Shown here piece by piece: positions 1 to 6,503 of a stretch of DNA of 27,703 bases. How positions within the stretch are numbered: position 1 is the first letter of the stretch; each line of letters starts with the position of its first letter. Both the position numbers and the translations under genes were made by a program. The notes beneath the pieces are model-generated. The model was given only the letters and a program-made list of their open reading frames with translations, had not been told where the DNA came from and did not search any database. This DNA comes from a virus, in IMG/VR virus record IMGVR_UViG_3300045884_000241, positions 1 to 27,703 of that record; one strand, written 5' to 3'.

Positions 1-294
1 TTATCGATTCACGCAAAGGTCAATCAGCGTCAACGTGTACGAGGCGTTCCTCGTCCCGTCGTAATCGGACGGGTTCAATGAATTGTCTCGATTGAATCTG
101 TCGCAAATCATTTCCAGCGTCTTGCGAAAGTGCTTTCGGGGCACGCCTGTTTTCTGGGGCGTAAAGACCAATTCATCATCTTCCTTGATTTCGACCGTGA
201 ATCGTGCCGAGCGATGAAGCGTTTTCAGAACCTTCCCGACAAGGCCCCTCGCCAGCGTCAGTACCTCGGCAGCCGAAACGTGTTTCTTGCTCAT
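1..294 (-). CDS. Hypothetical protein, 97 aa
   Basis: I do not recognise this protein. The start at 294 is preferred over an upstream in-frame ATG at 336, because GGAG lies 8 nt before the 294 ATG on the minus strand and nothing like a Shine-Dalgarno precedes the 336 codon. The product is basic at the N-terminus (MSKKHVSAAEVL) and has a mixed alpha/beta look with no membrane segment and no Cys pairs. The stop codon is the first three bases of the window, so the gene is complete but its downstream context is not visible. It is divergent from the plus-strand gene at 525, with about 230 bp between them carrying the repeated GGCGTTTAAC elements. Function unknown. Confidence 0.55.
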   Translation of the reverse strand: MSKKHVSAAEVLTLARGLVGKVLKTLHRSARFTVEIKEDDELVFTPQKTGVPRKHFRKTLEMICDRFNRDNSLNPSDYDGTRNASYTLTLIDLCVNR

Positions 295-435
295 GGTGCG
301 TACTCCGAAAAAGGGGGAATGTTCGTTACGGCTCATTATCGTGATGAGTTTGGATCAAGTACGGATAAATCCGAAATAGGATCAACTCCCCCTGTCGCTT
401 CCTGACACGCATGGACGCCAAACCAGAAACTGGCA

Positions 436-495
436 GGCGTTTAACCGTGCGTGGCGATTTGGTCCGTGATGGCGTTTAACTGTACCAAGAGAAAC
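436..495 (+). repeat. GGCGTTTAAC repeats upstream of 525 gene
   Basis: GGCGTTTAAC occurs at 436-445 and 471-480. The second copy extends to a 25-bp unit (471-495) beginning GGCGTTTAACTGTACCA, which recurs with one mismatch at 804-828 in front of the next gene. The repeats sit 29 nt and more upstream of the ATG at 525, so a promoter or regulator-binding role is likely but inferred. Confidence 0.6.
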
Positions 496-524
496 AGAAA
501 CGAAACCGACCACGAGGATAAAGG

Positions 525-812
525 ATGAAACAAGTATCCCATGCCTGCATCCACTGCCGAAAGGCTTGTCGCTTTCCGAGTGACCTTTTCATTGTTCGGT
601 CATCCACTTGGCAAGAGGCAGGGTTGGTTTGGGACAGTGGGCATATCCATCTGAAATGCCTGGAAACGAAACTCGGCAGAAAGGTCAGCCAGGATGAAAT
701 GTTGGTCTGGCACGTCAAGGGCGACACGTTCGGCTGCCATGCGGACTACTTGAAAAGCCCAGAATTCCTTGAACACCAACAAAACTGTCAGGAAAAACTG
801 TCAGGCGTTTAA
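525..812 (+). CDS. Small zinc-ribbon-like protein, 95 aa
   Basis: The 95-residue product has C8-x2-C11 near the N-terminus and H42-x2-C45 in the middle, a spacing typical of a one-zinc treble-clef or LIM-like ribbon. A further C71-H72 pair could contribute. No catalytic motif is visible, so a DNA-, RNA- or protein-binding role is the most that can be inferred. The ATG is preceded by AGGATAAAGG, giving a usable Shine-Dalgarno. The last codons overlap a tandem AACTGTCAGG repeat (near 783-806) and the start of the second 25-bp leader repeat, so regulatory sequence for the downstream gene at 881 begins inside this coding region. Metal binding is a prediction from spacing only. Confidence 0.55.
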   Translation: MKQVSHACIHCRKACRFPSDLFIVRSSTWQEAGLVWDSGHIHLKCLETKLGRKVSQDEMLVWHVKGDTFGCHADYLKSPEFLEHQQNCQEKLSGV

Positions 813-850
813 CTGTACCACGAGAAACTGTAAACGGGGGCTTTCCCCGT
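783..850 (+). promoter_or_regulatory. Repeat-rich leader of the 881 gene with hairpin
   Basis: Two tandem AACTGTCAGG units (near 783-806) are followed by the second 25-bp repeat (804-828) and then a perfect hairpin with arms ACGGGG (834-839) and CCCCGT (845-850) around a 5-nt loop. No T-tract follows, so this is not a standard terminator. The block lies 30-100 nt upstream of the ATG at 881 and looks like a duplicated version of the leader of the 525 gene with the hairpin inserted. Confidence 0.5.
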
Positions 851-880
851 CGATCCGAAACGACAAACCGAAAGGCAAGA

Positions 881-1594
881 ATGTCAAGACGAAAGCTGAC
901 CCCCGATGACACGAGAATCCTTGCGCAAGTGTTCAAGGATCATGGCCCCGAATGGACGTACAAGGCCATTGGCATCTGGTACACGGACGAGATTACGACG
1001 GATGAACTGCACAAGGTAAAGCGATGGACGAACAAGCGCCTTGCGGCTTTACGATTCCTTCGTGGTATCACGAGAGACTACACTTTCAACGCCATCTATG
1101 ACGCTGCGAACGAGATTGCACCAGGATGGCAACCTTGGCGTGACAGTAGCCCAGCGAGGCACAGTTCCACGATCTTGCCCGATGGTACGCCCAAGCCGAT
1201 CAAGGACACGATTCCCTTGAACAAATCGACCTTGATCCGCCAAACGATAACAAGCAACCCGACGGCAACGCCGAAAGAGATTGTCGCCAAGCTGCAAGCC
1301 AAGGGCCACATGGTCACGATGGGCCTGGTCTATCAAGTGATGCACGCTGCGAAGAAACGAAACCAGAACCGAAAGGCAAGAATGAGCAAACCGAAAATCG
1401 ATTGGAAGAAAACGAAATTCTGGCGTGTCACTAAGATTGCCAATCCCACTAGCCCACGAAATCCCTGGCTACTCCAATACGAAGGCCCTAATGCGCAAGG
1501 CAGCTTGACTTTCCAGAGCCAAGATTTCAGGACGAAAAAAGAGGCTCAGCATTTTGCGCAAAAGGCTGTCGATCTAGGAAAGGCAATGCCGTAA
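881..1594 (+). CDS. Two-part protein: winged-helix-like domain plus DUF2188-like tail
   Basis: The 237-residue product has three parts. An N-terminal segment (about 1-95) is unrecognised. A middle segment (about 115-157) reads IRQ...PTATPKEIVAKL...GHMVTMGLVYQV, a small winged-helix-like domain shared with the protein encoded at 11507-11830 (IRD...ASPAEIVQSL...VGLVYQV). A C-terminal segment (about 168-237) has W-L-L-Q-Y-E-G and F-x-T-K-K-E-A-x-x-x-A, resembling DUF2188-type small domains. AAGG precedes the ATG. The C-terminal part starts with its own Met (codon at 1382) behind a copy of the same 18-bp ribosome-binding region that precedes 881, so a second 70-aa product may be made. The gene ends at a strong terminator. 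DNA binding is inferred from the domain; it is not demonstrated. Confidence 0.6.
   Translation: MSRRKLTPDDTRILAQVFKDHGPEWTYKAIGIWYTDEITTDELHKVKRWTNKRLAALRFLRGITRDYTFNAIYDAANEIAPGWQPWRDSSPARHSSTILPDGTPKPIKDTIPLNKSTLIRQTITSNPTATPKEIVAKLQAKGHMVTMGLVYQVMHAAKKRNQNRKARMSKPKIDWKKTKFWRVTKIANPTSPRNPWLLQYEGPNAQGSLTFQSQDFRTKKEAQHFAQKAVDLGKAMP
1382..1594 (+). other. Possible internal start giving a 70-aa C-terminal product
   Basis: AACCGAAAGGCAAGAATG occurs at 866-883, at the gene start, and again at 1367-1384 inside the same reading frame, so both ATGs have an identical upstream context including AAGG. Initiation at 1382 would give a 70-residue DUF2188-like protein starting MSKPKIDWKK. This could be a fusion of two once-separate genes or a deliberate two-product gene. 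Confidence 0.4.
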
Positions 1595-1599
1595 CAACA

Positions 1600-1637
1600 A
1601 TGCCCCTTGGCTTGCGTTCAGGCCGAGGGGCATTTTT
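1600..1637 (+). terminator. Rho-independent terminator
   Basis: The arms are ATGCCCCTTGGC (1600-1611) and GCCGAGGGGCAT (1622-1633), 12 bp with one G-U pair and a 10-nt loop, followed by TTTTT to 1637. It lies just after the stop of the 881 gene and insulates it from the gene at 1662. Confidence 0.85.
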
Positions 1638-1661
1638 CTGCGCAGCCTGCGTACATAGGAC

Positions 1662-2252
1662 GTGTTTTACAAAACCCTCGGAGCAAACAGCCCACTAAAA
1701 AAACTACTTGACGGCAGCGTACCGAACGAAACATGGCGACTGAATCGAACCCAACGCCTGCTTGACAGCTACCAGCTTGCAATGGACCAATGGCAGTTTG
1801 TTTACAAATGGTTCGCTGTCGCAAAATTAAACTACCGAATGCCTGTTCCCGTAATGCCGACGCTGGCCTACATCAGCTTGATTGGTGGACAGGTTCCAAG
1901 TCTATCGCTCGCAATCGATATCATCACGTCCAGCCCCTTGAACTGCCGACTAGCCGAACAACGAATCTATTCCTGCTACACTGGTTGGCTGCGAGAACTT
2001 CACGTCGGGCTTTACCTTGCCCAATTCGGCGAGGTGACAAAGAACCCTGTTGACGACGTTAGCAACGGAATCGACTGGCTTTTCAACGGAAAGAAAATAG
2101 CCGTCACAAGAGACGGCAAGGCGAGCAAGCGATACATCGCCCAGCGCAAGGCCGAAAAGACCGATCAGGAAACAATCGTGTTGACGGCGAGGGGTTCGGT
2201 GGGGCTGGCGTTGGTGGATGAATCGGAGATTGACGCCAAGTGTCTGGCGTAA
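1662..2252 (+). CDS. Hypothetical protein, 196 aa (GTG start)
   Basis: I cannot assign this protein. The only plausible start is GTG at 1662, preceded by TACATAGGAC, a sequence close to the start-proximal box seen before other genes here and also containing AGGA. A stretch around residues 120-165 reads Y-L-A-Q-F-G-E-V...GIDWLFNGKKIAV, where an Asp is followed by a hydrophobic strand and Lys residues. This faintly recalls the core of PD-(D/E)XK nucleases, but no full E/D-x-K signature can be demonstrated. The N-terminal half is Trp/Tyr-rich and looks helical. The last 88 bp overlap the convergent minus-strand gene at 2165-2404. It follows a terminator, so it is probably transcribed on its own. 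Confidence 0.5.
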   Translation: MFYKTLGANSPLKKLLDGSVPNETWRLNRTQRLLDSYQLAMDQWQFVYKWFAVAKLNYRMPVPVMPTLAYISLIGGQVPSLSLAIDIITSSPLNCRLAEQRIYSCYTGWLRELHVGLYLAQFGEVTKNPVDDVSNGIDWLFNGKKIAVTRDGKASKRYIAQRKAEKTDQETIVLTARGSVGLALVDESEIDAKCLA

Positions 2253-2404
2253 ACCTCGTCATCGTGGCAGCCAATTTCAACGTACTTGTTATCGAAATCC
2301 CATCGCTTGATGAACATGCCCATTCGCACCATTTGAGCAATCGTGTCAGGATCGGAAAAGTATGTCAGGGCTTCACGCCAGTCGTCTTGGCATTCAATAC
2401 GCAT
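2165..2404 (-). CDS. Hypothetical protein, 79 aa
   Basis: This is a small unrecognised protein starting MRIECQDDWREALTYF. It is acidic in its N-terminal half, with no membrane segment. The support is the start region: reading on the minus strand, CCTGACACTCTAAATA followed by GACC leads directly into the ATG, the same box that precedes the terminase small subunit, portal and methyltransferase genes. The first 50 codons are free of overlap. The last 29 lie antisense to the end of the 1662-2252 gene. If the overlap is real, the two convergent genes share 88 bp. The C-terminus (SSTNASPTEPL) is low-complexity, as expected where the other strand constrains the sequence. Confidence 0.5.
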   Translation of the reverse strand: MRIECQDDWREALTYFSDPDTIAQMVRMGMFIKRWDFDNKYVEIGCHDDEVYARHLASISDSSTNASPTEPLAVNTIVS

Positions 2405-2408
2405 GGTC

Positions 2409-2418
2409 TATTTAGAGT
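2409..2418 (-). promoter_or_regulatory. ACTCTAAATA start-proximal box
   Basis: On the minus strand ACTCTAAATA ends 4 nt before the ATG at 2404, with no Shine-Dalgarno. A TGTCAGG half-site (2418-2424 on the plus strand) abuts the box upstream. This is interpreted as a -10 element producing a leaderless or nearly leaderless transcript. Confidence 0.45.
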
Positions 2419-2446
2419 GTCAGGCCGAAAGAAATTCGTGACGGCT

Positions 2447-2456
2447 ACTCTGATAA
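2447..2456 (+). promoter_or_regulatory. ACTCT-GATAA start-proximal box
   Basis: ACTCTGATAA ends 4 nt before the ATG at 2461. The ACTCT and GGACATG flanks match the methyltransferase start region (ACTCTATTAGGACATG on the minus strand at 12447-12460). Confidence 0.4.
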
Positions 2457-2460
2457 GGAC

Positions 2461-2541
2461 ATGCAGAAAGTTTGGCTGGCTTACGTCCTGATAACGCTGG
2501 TTGCATATTCGCTCTATTGGGCGTTCAGATTGTGGGGCTGA
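2461..2541 (+). CDS. 26-residue single-pass membrane peptide
   Basis: The reading frame is ATG plus 25 codons and TGA. The product begins MQKVWLAYVLITLVAYSL and ends WGAFRLWG-like with Trp and Arg, specifically ...YWAFRLWG. Residues 5-22 form one hydrophobic, aromatic-rich segment with a Lys before it and an Arg after it, as expected for a small membrane peptide. It is too short for standard gene finding. The support is its position exactly behind an ACTCT-type box with GGAC before the ATG. Small phage membrane peptides include holin-like, antiholin and exclusion proteins; nothing here picks one. Confidence 0.4.
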   Translation: MQKVWLAYVLITLVAYSLYWAFRLWG

Positions 2542-3127
2542 ATCCGTTATGGATCGGCTGCCATCAAATCAAGGTTAGATCGGCCATAATAGGACACGAT
2601 GGCTTGCCCTGGCTCTCGGCTTGTGGCCAGCCCAGCCCGCAACCCGATCAACTGTCAACAAAATCTAAACCTTTCAACTGACACTTGGACGCAATGCCGA
2701 TTGGTGAAATTCTCGGCTATTAAGTGTCCAAGTTGCATCGACAATTGATTTGACAGTATCGGGCAATGGGCAAGAGCCGAGCAACGCCCCCACGGTCTGA
2801 ATTCCGAGACCCCTACCCCCTATGGCTTGCGTGTAGCGTGTCGATGGAATTTTACCAAAATCAGCCCGTACCAAATTTTTCCCCAATTCTACCCTTACCC
2901 ATTCCAGCCCGATGCCAACAGAGGCCCCTACGATTTTGTTAAATTAATCCCGACGCCCCCAAAGGCCCTTTGGCCTGTCCAAGCAAATTGAAGCCGTCCA
3001 AAGGCCCCCTAGCAATTCTTGCCGATTGGTAAAAATAATTCTTCCCCAGACCTTCCCTTCCGTCAGCCCCCAGGTAGAATCCTGGCAGCTGACGTAGCAG
3101 GTAAAACCTCGTATCAGGGGAAAAACA
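2542..3127. other. Gene-free region upstream of the serine recombinase; candidate recombination or control site
   Basis: No credible coding frame is visible. The stretch holds TGTCA half-sites at 2653-2657 and 2679-2683 (inverted, 21 nt apart) and near 2751. It also has an inverted repeat with arms ACTTGGAC (2683-2690) and GTCCAAGT (2726-2733), a CCAAAG-GCC-CTTTGG palindrome near 2958-2972, a second CCAAAGGCCC near 2998, and CCAGG/CCTGG arms near 3072-3087. Serine recombinases commonly act on sites next to their own genes, so this is the best place to look for a res/att-like site. No core dinucleotide can be assigned by eye. Confidence 0.4.
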
Positions 3128-3730
3128 ATGATTGGCGTCTACATGCGGGTATCGAGCAACAAACAGGACACGGCAAGCCAAGAGGCAGACTTGAGGCAAT
3201 GGGCCAAAGGCAAGGATGGCGTCAACTGGTATCAGGACAAGGCGACGGGCAAGAACATGGATCGGCCTGGGTTTCAAAAGCTTATGGGCGACATTCGCCT
3301 GGGCAAGGTCAAGACGGTTGTTGTCTGGCGATTGGATCGGCTGGGGCGCACGGCATCGGGCTTGACGGCGCTGTTTGATGACTTGATCGGGCTGGGGGTC
3401 AACCTTGTCAGTCTCAAGGATGGCATCGACCTTGGCACGCCTGCGGGAAAGCTGATGGCCAATATCATCGCCAGCATTGCGGCATACGAAACGGAAATCA
3501 GAGCCGAGCGTATTCAGGCTGGGTTGGCTGCCAAGAAAGAGCGTGTCGCCCAGGGCCTAGAGACTTGGAACGCTGGTAGGCCATCAGGATCGGCGCACAA
3601 GGCAACGCCCGACGTTTGCCAAGCTGTCAAGGATCAAGCTGCCAAGGGAACGAAGAAAGCCCGTATCGCCAAGATGTTCAACCTGTCACGTCCGACCGTT
3701 TACGCCATCTTGAAAGGACAGGCAGCATGA
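3128..3730 (+). CDS. Small serine recombinase (resolvase/invertase family)
   Basis: This 200-aa product has the standard resolvase layout. The N-terminal catalytic domain starts with Y5-M-R-V-S9, where S9 is the predicted nucleophile. The conserved W67-R-L-D-R-L-G-R74 arginine motif follows, then a helix E around residues 115-140. A C-terminal helix-turn-helix (about 165-197, ARIAKMFNLSRPTVYAIL) provides site recognition. GGGGA precedes the ATG. The size is that of resolvases and DNA invertases, not of the large serine integrases (usually well over 400 aa), so dimer resolution or DNA inversion is as likely as phage integration. It overlaps the next gene by 4 bp (ATGA), indicating translational coupling. 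Confidence 0.92.
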   Translation: MIGVYMRVSSNKQDTASQEADLRQWAKGKDGVNWYQDKATGKNMDRPGFQKLMGDIRLGKVKTVVVWRLDRLGRTASGLTALFDDLIGLGVNLVSLKDGIDLGTPAGKLMANIIASIAAYETEIRAERIQAGLAAKKERVAQGLETWNAGRPSGSAHKATPDVCQAVKDQAAKGTKKARIAKMFNLSRPTVYAILKGQAA

Positions 3731-4134
3731 ACGACTTACTTACCAAATTCAAGACATTGCCGACGCCTACGAAAGCTGGCGTCATCGTGGCCCCGATCCT
3801 GTTGCTCTCTTGCGCCTGTTGCTGCCCTGTTAGCGTCATCGGGTACATGAGCATGGGGGGCAATCGCCCTGTGCCGACGCTGAACGCTGCCGAGTTAGCC
3901 GACGATTGGCGAACCCACCAGGGCAAGACGGTCATCTTGGCGGATACGCCGTATGATCGGATTGACAATAAGCTGATGTTCCATCGGCCATCGAAAAGCA
4001 ATCTCAAGGTTTGGGCGACGGGCGACATTGGCGGGACTGCAAAGGAACAGCCCGTCAAGCTGCAAGGCAGAGTGGAAGGCCCCGCCGATGGATTCCTCGT
4101 CGTCAGCTTGAAAGATTGCAAGATCGTCAAATAG
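3727..4134 (+). CDS. Membrane-anchored protein with OB-fold-like domain, 135 aa
   Basis: The start at 3727 overlaps the recombinase stop as ATGA, so the two genes are coupled. Residues about 15-45 form a hydrophobic segment rich in cysteines (LLLSCACCC), a membrane anchor or possibly a lipoprotein-like signal. The remainder (about 55-135) runs W-R-T-H-Q-G-K-T-V-I...V-K-L-Q-G-R-V-E-G...V-S-L-K-D-C, the strand pattern of small OB-fold domains (tRNA_anti-like family). This suggests an extracytoplasmic or membrane-proximal ligand-binding domain, but the ligand is unknown. The gene is followed after 26 bp by a strong terminator that closes the operon. The OB-fold assignment is tentative; membrane anchoring is more secure. 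Confidence 0.6.
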   Translation: MNDLLTKFKTLPTPTKAGVIVAPILLLSCACCCPVSVIGYMSMGGNRPVPTLNAAELADDWRTHQGKTVILADTPYDRIDNKLMFHRPSKSNLKVWATGDIGGTAKEQPVKLQGRVEGPADGFLVVSLKDCKIVK

Positions 4135-4160
4135 GCCCTTGCGAGTGCGAAGCAAGGCGA

Positions 4161-4191
4161 CGGCGGGCAGCGTTGGCTGCCCGCCGTTTTT
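4161..4191 (+). terminator. Strong rho-independent terminator
   Basis: Perfect 11-bp arms CGGCGGGCAGC (4161-4171) and GCTGCCCGCCG (4176-4186) with a GTTG loop are followed by TTTTT (4187-4191). It ends the recombinase operon and isolates the HNH-DGQH gene. Confidence 0.92.
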
Positions 4192-4273
4192 CATCCGCCG
4201 TTCTTTACTTCCCGCCAATTCCCGCTATTCTTGCCCTAGTTGATTTTCCGATAGCCAACCCAAGGGGGAAATC

Positions 4274-5893
4274 ATGGGATCGCTCTACCTCTCCAAGCTG
4301 TCAGCCCAGGGCCGTTACGACCTCATCTGCAAGCTGCATGATATTCAGGGCGGCAAGTGTTTCATCTGCGAGCAAGAGATTGATTTGGCTGTTCAGAAGG
4401 ACGACCTGGACATTGACCACGTTGTACCAACTGCGATGAACGGCAAGGATGATCCGTCAAACTTCGCAGTGACGCATTTGAGTTGCAACCGATCCAAACA
4501 AGACGCCTACCTCGAAATCGCCAGGATTCTCCATCGCTTCGGCAGACTGTCGGAAGAGACGACACAGAACCACAATCGAAACCCGAACCTCGATGATATT
4601 CTGAAGCTGCGAGGAGGTTCGCAGCACACAACGTCCTTTTCTGTGTCGGGCGGATTCGTCAAGTTTTCGTTCAGCAAACTTGGCCGAAACGACATCATCA
4701 AGCTACCTCTCTACAAAGACTCATTGAGCGGATGCGAATATTTTTTTTCGACGTTCCCGATTGAATGCCTCTACCACGACATACGAATCAATCCTCGTGA
4801 TATCGGAAGCAGCATTTCAAAGCTGCTAGTCGAGTTTTATGAAAAGCGCCCGCAGCTTCACGTTGCGCTAGGCTGGATCGAATGCAAGGACGGCGATAGC
4901 GGTTCCCAGGTGAACGTCTTTGATGGACAACACAAGACCGCAGCACAGGTACTCTTAGGTGTCAAAGAGATTCCTGTCAGGGTTTTCGTCAATCCTGATA
5001 CCGATGTTCTGTTGGCTGCGAACACGAACGCAGGCACTACGCTAAGGCAAGTCGCCTTTGACAAGTCAGTGCAACGGCATCTCGGCAGTACGCTCTATTT
5101 GGAGCGGGTGAAGCGCTACAAGGAAGACTTGGGCAAGGCCGACGAGGACTACAATTTCTCCGAACGTGACTTGGTGAAATACTTCAAGGGCCAGGCCCGT
5201 GAGATGAAGAGGTTCATACTTGACGCCATCCGTGATTGGGTTACTCACAACGTCGATAACAAGCTGAAAGAGTATGTTGATTTGAGCGGCAAGGGCAAGG
5301 AACGTCCCGTTTCCTATAGCTCAATCGAAAAGACGTTCTATAGCCTCTTCATTTTCCAAGAGGCGTTGGAGACGCCGATTTCTCAGGGCCTTGACATTGG
5401 CAATAATCCGAGGGAACTAGAAAAGTCGCAACTGCTAAACCTCATGAATGTGGTTGCCGAGGAACTGTTCATCGACAAGTTTAACTCTGACGTGTCGGCC
5501 GACCGAATCGAAAAGAAGCTGCAAGACGGGGAAAGTCTGCCGTTGGATCATATCCGATGCTGCCGTCTCTCCCGTGAAGAAATCATGTTCAACTGGTTGA
5601 AGCATATCAGGGGTATCATTCAAAATTACTTTCTGACGAACGGCAGGCCCTACAGCGATGAAAAGCTGTTCCATTCCCGTTTTGACAATCAGCTTTGGCA
5701 AAACATCCGCAACTATATACGGAACCTATCAGATTTGCCCGTCTGGGTCAACCGTGACCTTTCAAGGACAGTCTTCGGCGGCAAGCAAAATCATGACTAT
5801 TGGGAAACCATCTTCGGAACAGGCAAATCGCCGCAGGGCGTCAAAGTACTTGCAGAGCCTATCAATCTGATTCAAATGACAAAGCGGGACTAG
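4274..5893 (+). CDS. HNH endonuclease fused to a DGQH(R/K) ParB-like domain, 539 aa
   Basis: AAGGGGG lies 5 nt before the ATG. Residues 15-75 are an HNH nuclease of the zinc-binding type: C29-x2-C32, D48-H49 with V-V-P, N63, H68, C71-N72 and K75. After a variable linker, residues about 155-250 contain V-F-D217-G-Q-H-K221-T-A-A-Q-V-L-L-G-V-K-E-I-P-V, the signature of DGQHR/ParB-like domains known from DndB-type proteins. The usual final Arg is Lys here. The C-terminal 280 residues are helical and unrecognised. In GmrSD-type enzymes a DGQQR (DUF262) domain precedes the HNH domain; here the order is reversed. The gene stands alone between two terminators, like a cargo or moron gene. A role in attacking modified or foreign DNA is inferred. 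Confidence 0.8.
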   Translation: MGSLYLSKLSAQGRYDLICKLHDIQGGKCFICEQEIDLAVQKDDLDIDHVVPTAMNGKDDPSNFAVTHLSCNRSKQDAYLEIARILHRFGRLSEETTQNHNRNPNLDDILKLRGGSQHTTSFSVSGGFVKFSFSKLGRNDIIKLPLYKDSLSGCEYFFSTFPIECLYHDIRINPRDIGSSISKLLVEFYEKRPQLHVALGWIECKDGDSGSQVNVFDGQHKTAAQVLLGVKEIPVRVFVNPDTDVLLAANTNAGTTLRQVAFDKSVQRHLGSTLYLERVKRYKEDLGKADEDYNFSERDLVKYFKGQAREMKRFILDAIRDWVTHNVDNKLKEYVDLSGKGKERPVSYSSIEKTFYSLFIFQEALETPISQGLDIGNNPRELEKSQLLNLMNVVAEELFIDKFNSDVSADRIEKKLQDGESLPLDHIRCCRLSREEIMFNWLKHIRGIIQNYFLTNGRPYSDEKLFHSRFDNQLWQNIRNYIRNLSDLPVWVNRDLSRTVFGGKQNHDYWETIFGTGKSPQGVKVLAEPINLIQMTKRD

Positions 5894-5930
5894 AACGTAC
5901 TGCGACTATTTTCGTTTTCTTGAGCGACGG

Positions 5931-5964
5931 CGGGCGAGGCGTGTTGCCTTGCCCGTTTTGTTTT
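5931..5964 (+). terminator. Rho-independent terminator
   Basis: The arms CGGGCGAGGC (5931-5940) and GCCTTGCCCG (5946-5955) form 10 bp with one G-U pair and a 5-nt loop, followed by TTTTGTTTT. It separates the HNH-DGQH gene from the terminase operon, only 27 nt before the terminase start. Confidence 0.85.
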
Positions 5965-5975
5965 CATGCGCCATC

Positions 5976-5985
5976 ACTCTAAATA
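5976..5985 (+). promoter_or_regulatory. ACTCTAAATA box before terminase operon
   Basis: ACTCTAAATA ends 5 nt before the ATG at 5991. The 11-mer CACTCTAAATA is identical to the one before the minus-strand gene at 2404. There is no Shine-Dalgarno. Because a terminator lies directly upstream, a promoter must act here, and this box is the best candidate -10. A weak -35 (TTGTTT) lies about 16 nt further upstream. Confidence 0.55.
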
Positions 5986-5990
5986 CTTCC

Positions 5991-6503
5991 ATGAGCGATT
6001 GGACAGAACAAGAGCTAGCCGAGATCGAGGCCCCGATCTTGGAAGAGTTGCCCCCTGACTACGTGGCCCCGAAACTCGAAAGAGACCCGAAGGGGCGATT
6101 GCTTCCTGGGCATTCGGGCTTGAAGAAACCAAAGCCAAAACCTGTCAGCGATTCCCAGCTAAAGCGCCTTGCGAAACAGGAACTGACATTCTTGACCCAT
6201 CACGAGGAAGTTGCTCTCAAGAGAGAAGCAATCCATTCCGTCATTGGCGAATACGAGATGAAAAAGGCAATCGTTGACTTATACGAGGCCGCACTAGCTG
6301 CCGAGAACCCATACGCAAAGGTAGCGTTGATGCGATTGTTTTTTGAACAAACCGTTGGCATGCCCCCAAAGCAACTTGAGGTACAGAGCACGCAATACCA
6401 GTACAAGCAATCGATTGACTATTCAAAGCTGACGAAAGACGAATTGGCCCAGCTTGAAAAGCTGGCGAGCAAGTTTGCACCAACGGAGGGCAATGCTCTC
6501 TAA
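5991..6503 (+). CDS. terS: Terminase small subunit (probable)
   Basis: The product is 170 aa and directly precedes, with an 11-bp overlap, the terminase large subunit. It is a charged, mostly helical protein. The N-terminus is acidic (MSDWTEQELAEIEAP), followed by a basic segment around residues 20-60 (RDPKGRLLPGHSGLKKPKPKP) of the kind seen at the front of planctomycete and proteobacterial phage small terminases. A central region about 80-125 could form the oligomerisation helices. No helix-turn-helix is obvious by eye. The start at 5991 is set by the ACTCTAAATA box; an upstream in-frame ATG at 5966 would run back toward the terminator. Assignment rests mostly on position and size. Confidence 0.65.
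   Translation: MSDWTEQELAEIEAPILEELPPDYVAPKLERDPKGRLLPGHSGLKKPKPKPVSDSQLKRLAKQELTFLTHHEEVALKREAIHSVIGEYEMKKAIVDLYEAALAAENPYAKVALMRLFFEQTVGMPPKQLEVQSTQYQYKQSIDYSKLTKDELAQLEKLASKFAPTEGNAL

Noticed and set aside
2472-2681. Plus-strand frame of 69 codons after the small membrane peptide
   Set aside because: It has no start signal, and composition and repeats look non-coding.
3678-4130. 150-codon minus-strand frame opposite the membrane protein gene
   Set aside because: The plus-strand gene has a coupled start and a terminator; the antisense frame has neither.
4741-4748. Run of eight T within the HNH-DGQH gene as a slippage or error site
   Set aside because: The frame stays open with family motifs on both sides, so there is no sign of a frameshift; it encodes Phe-Phe.
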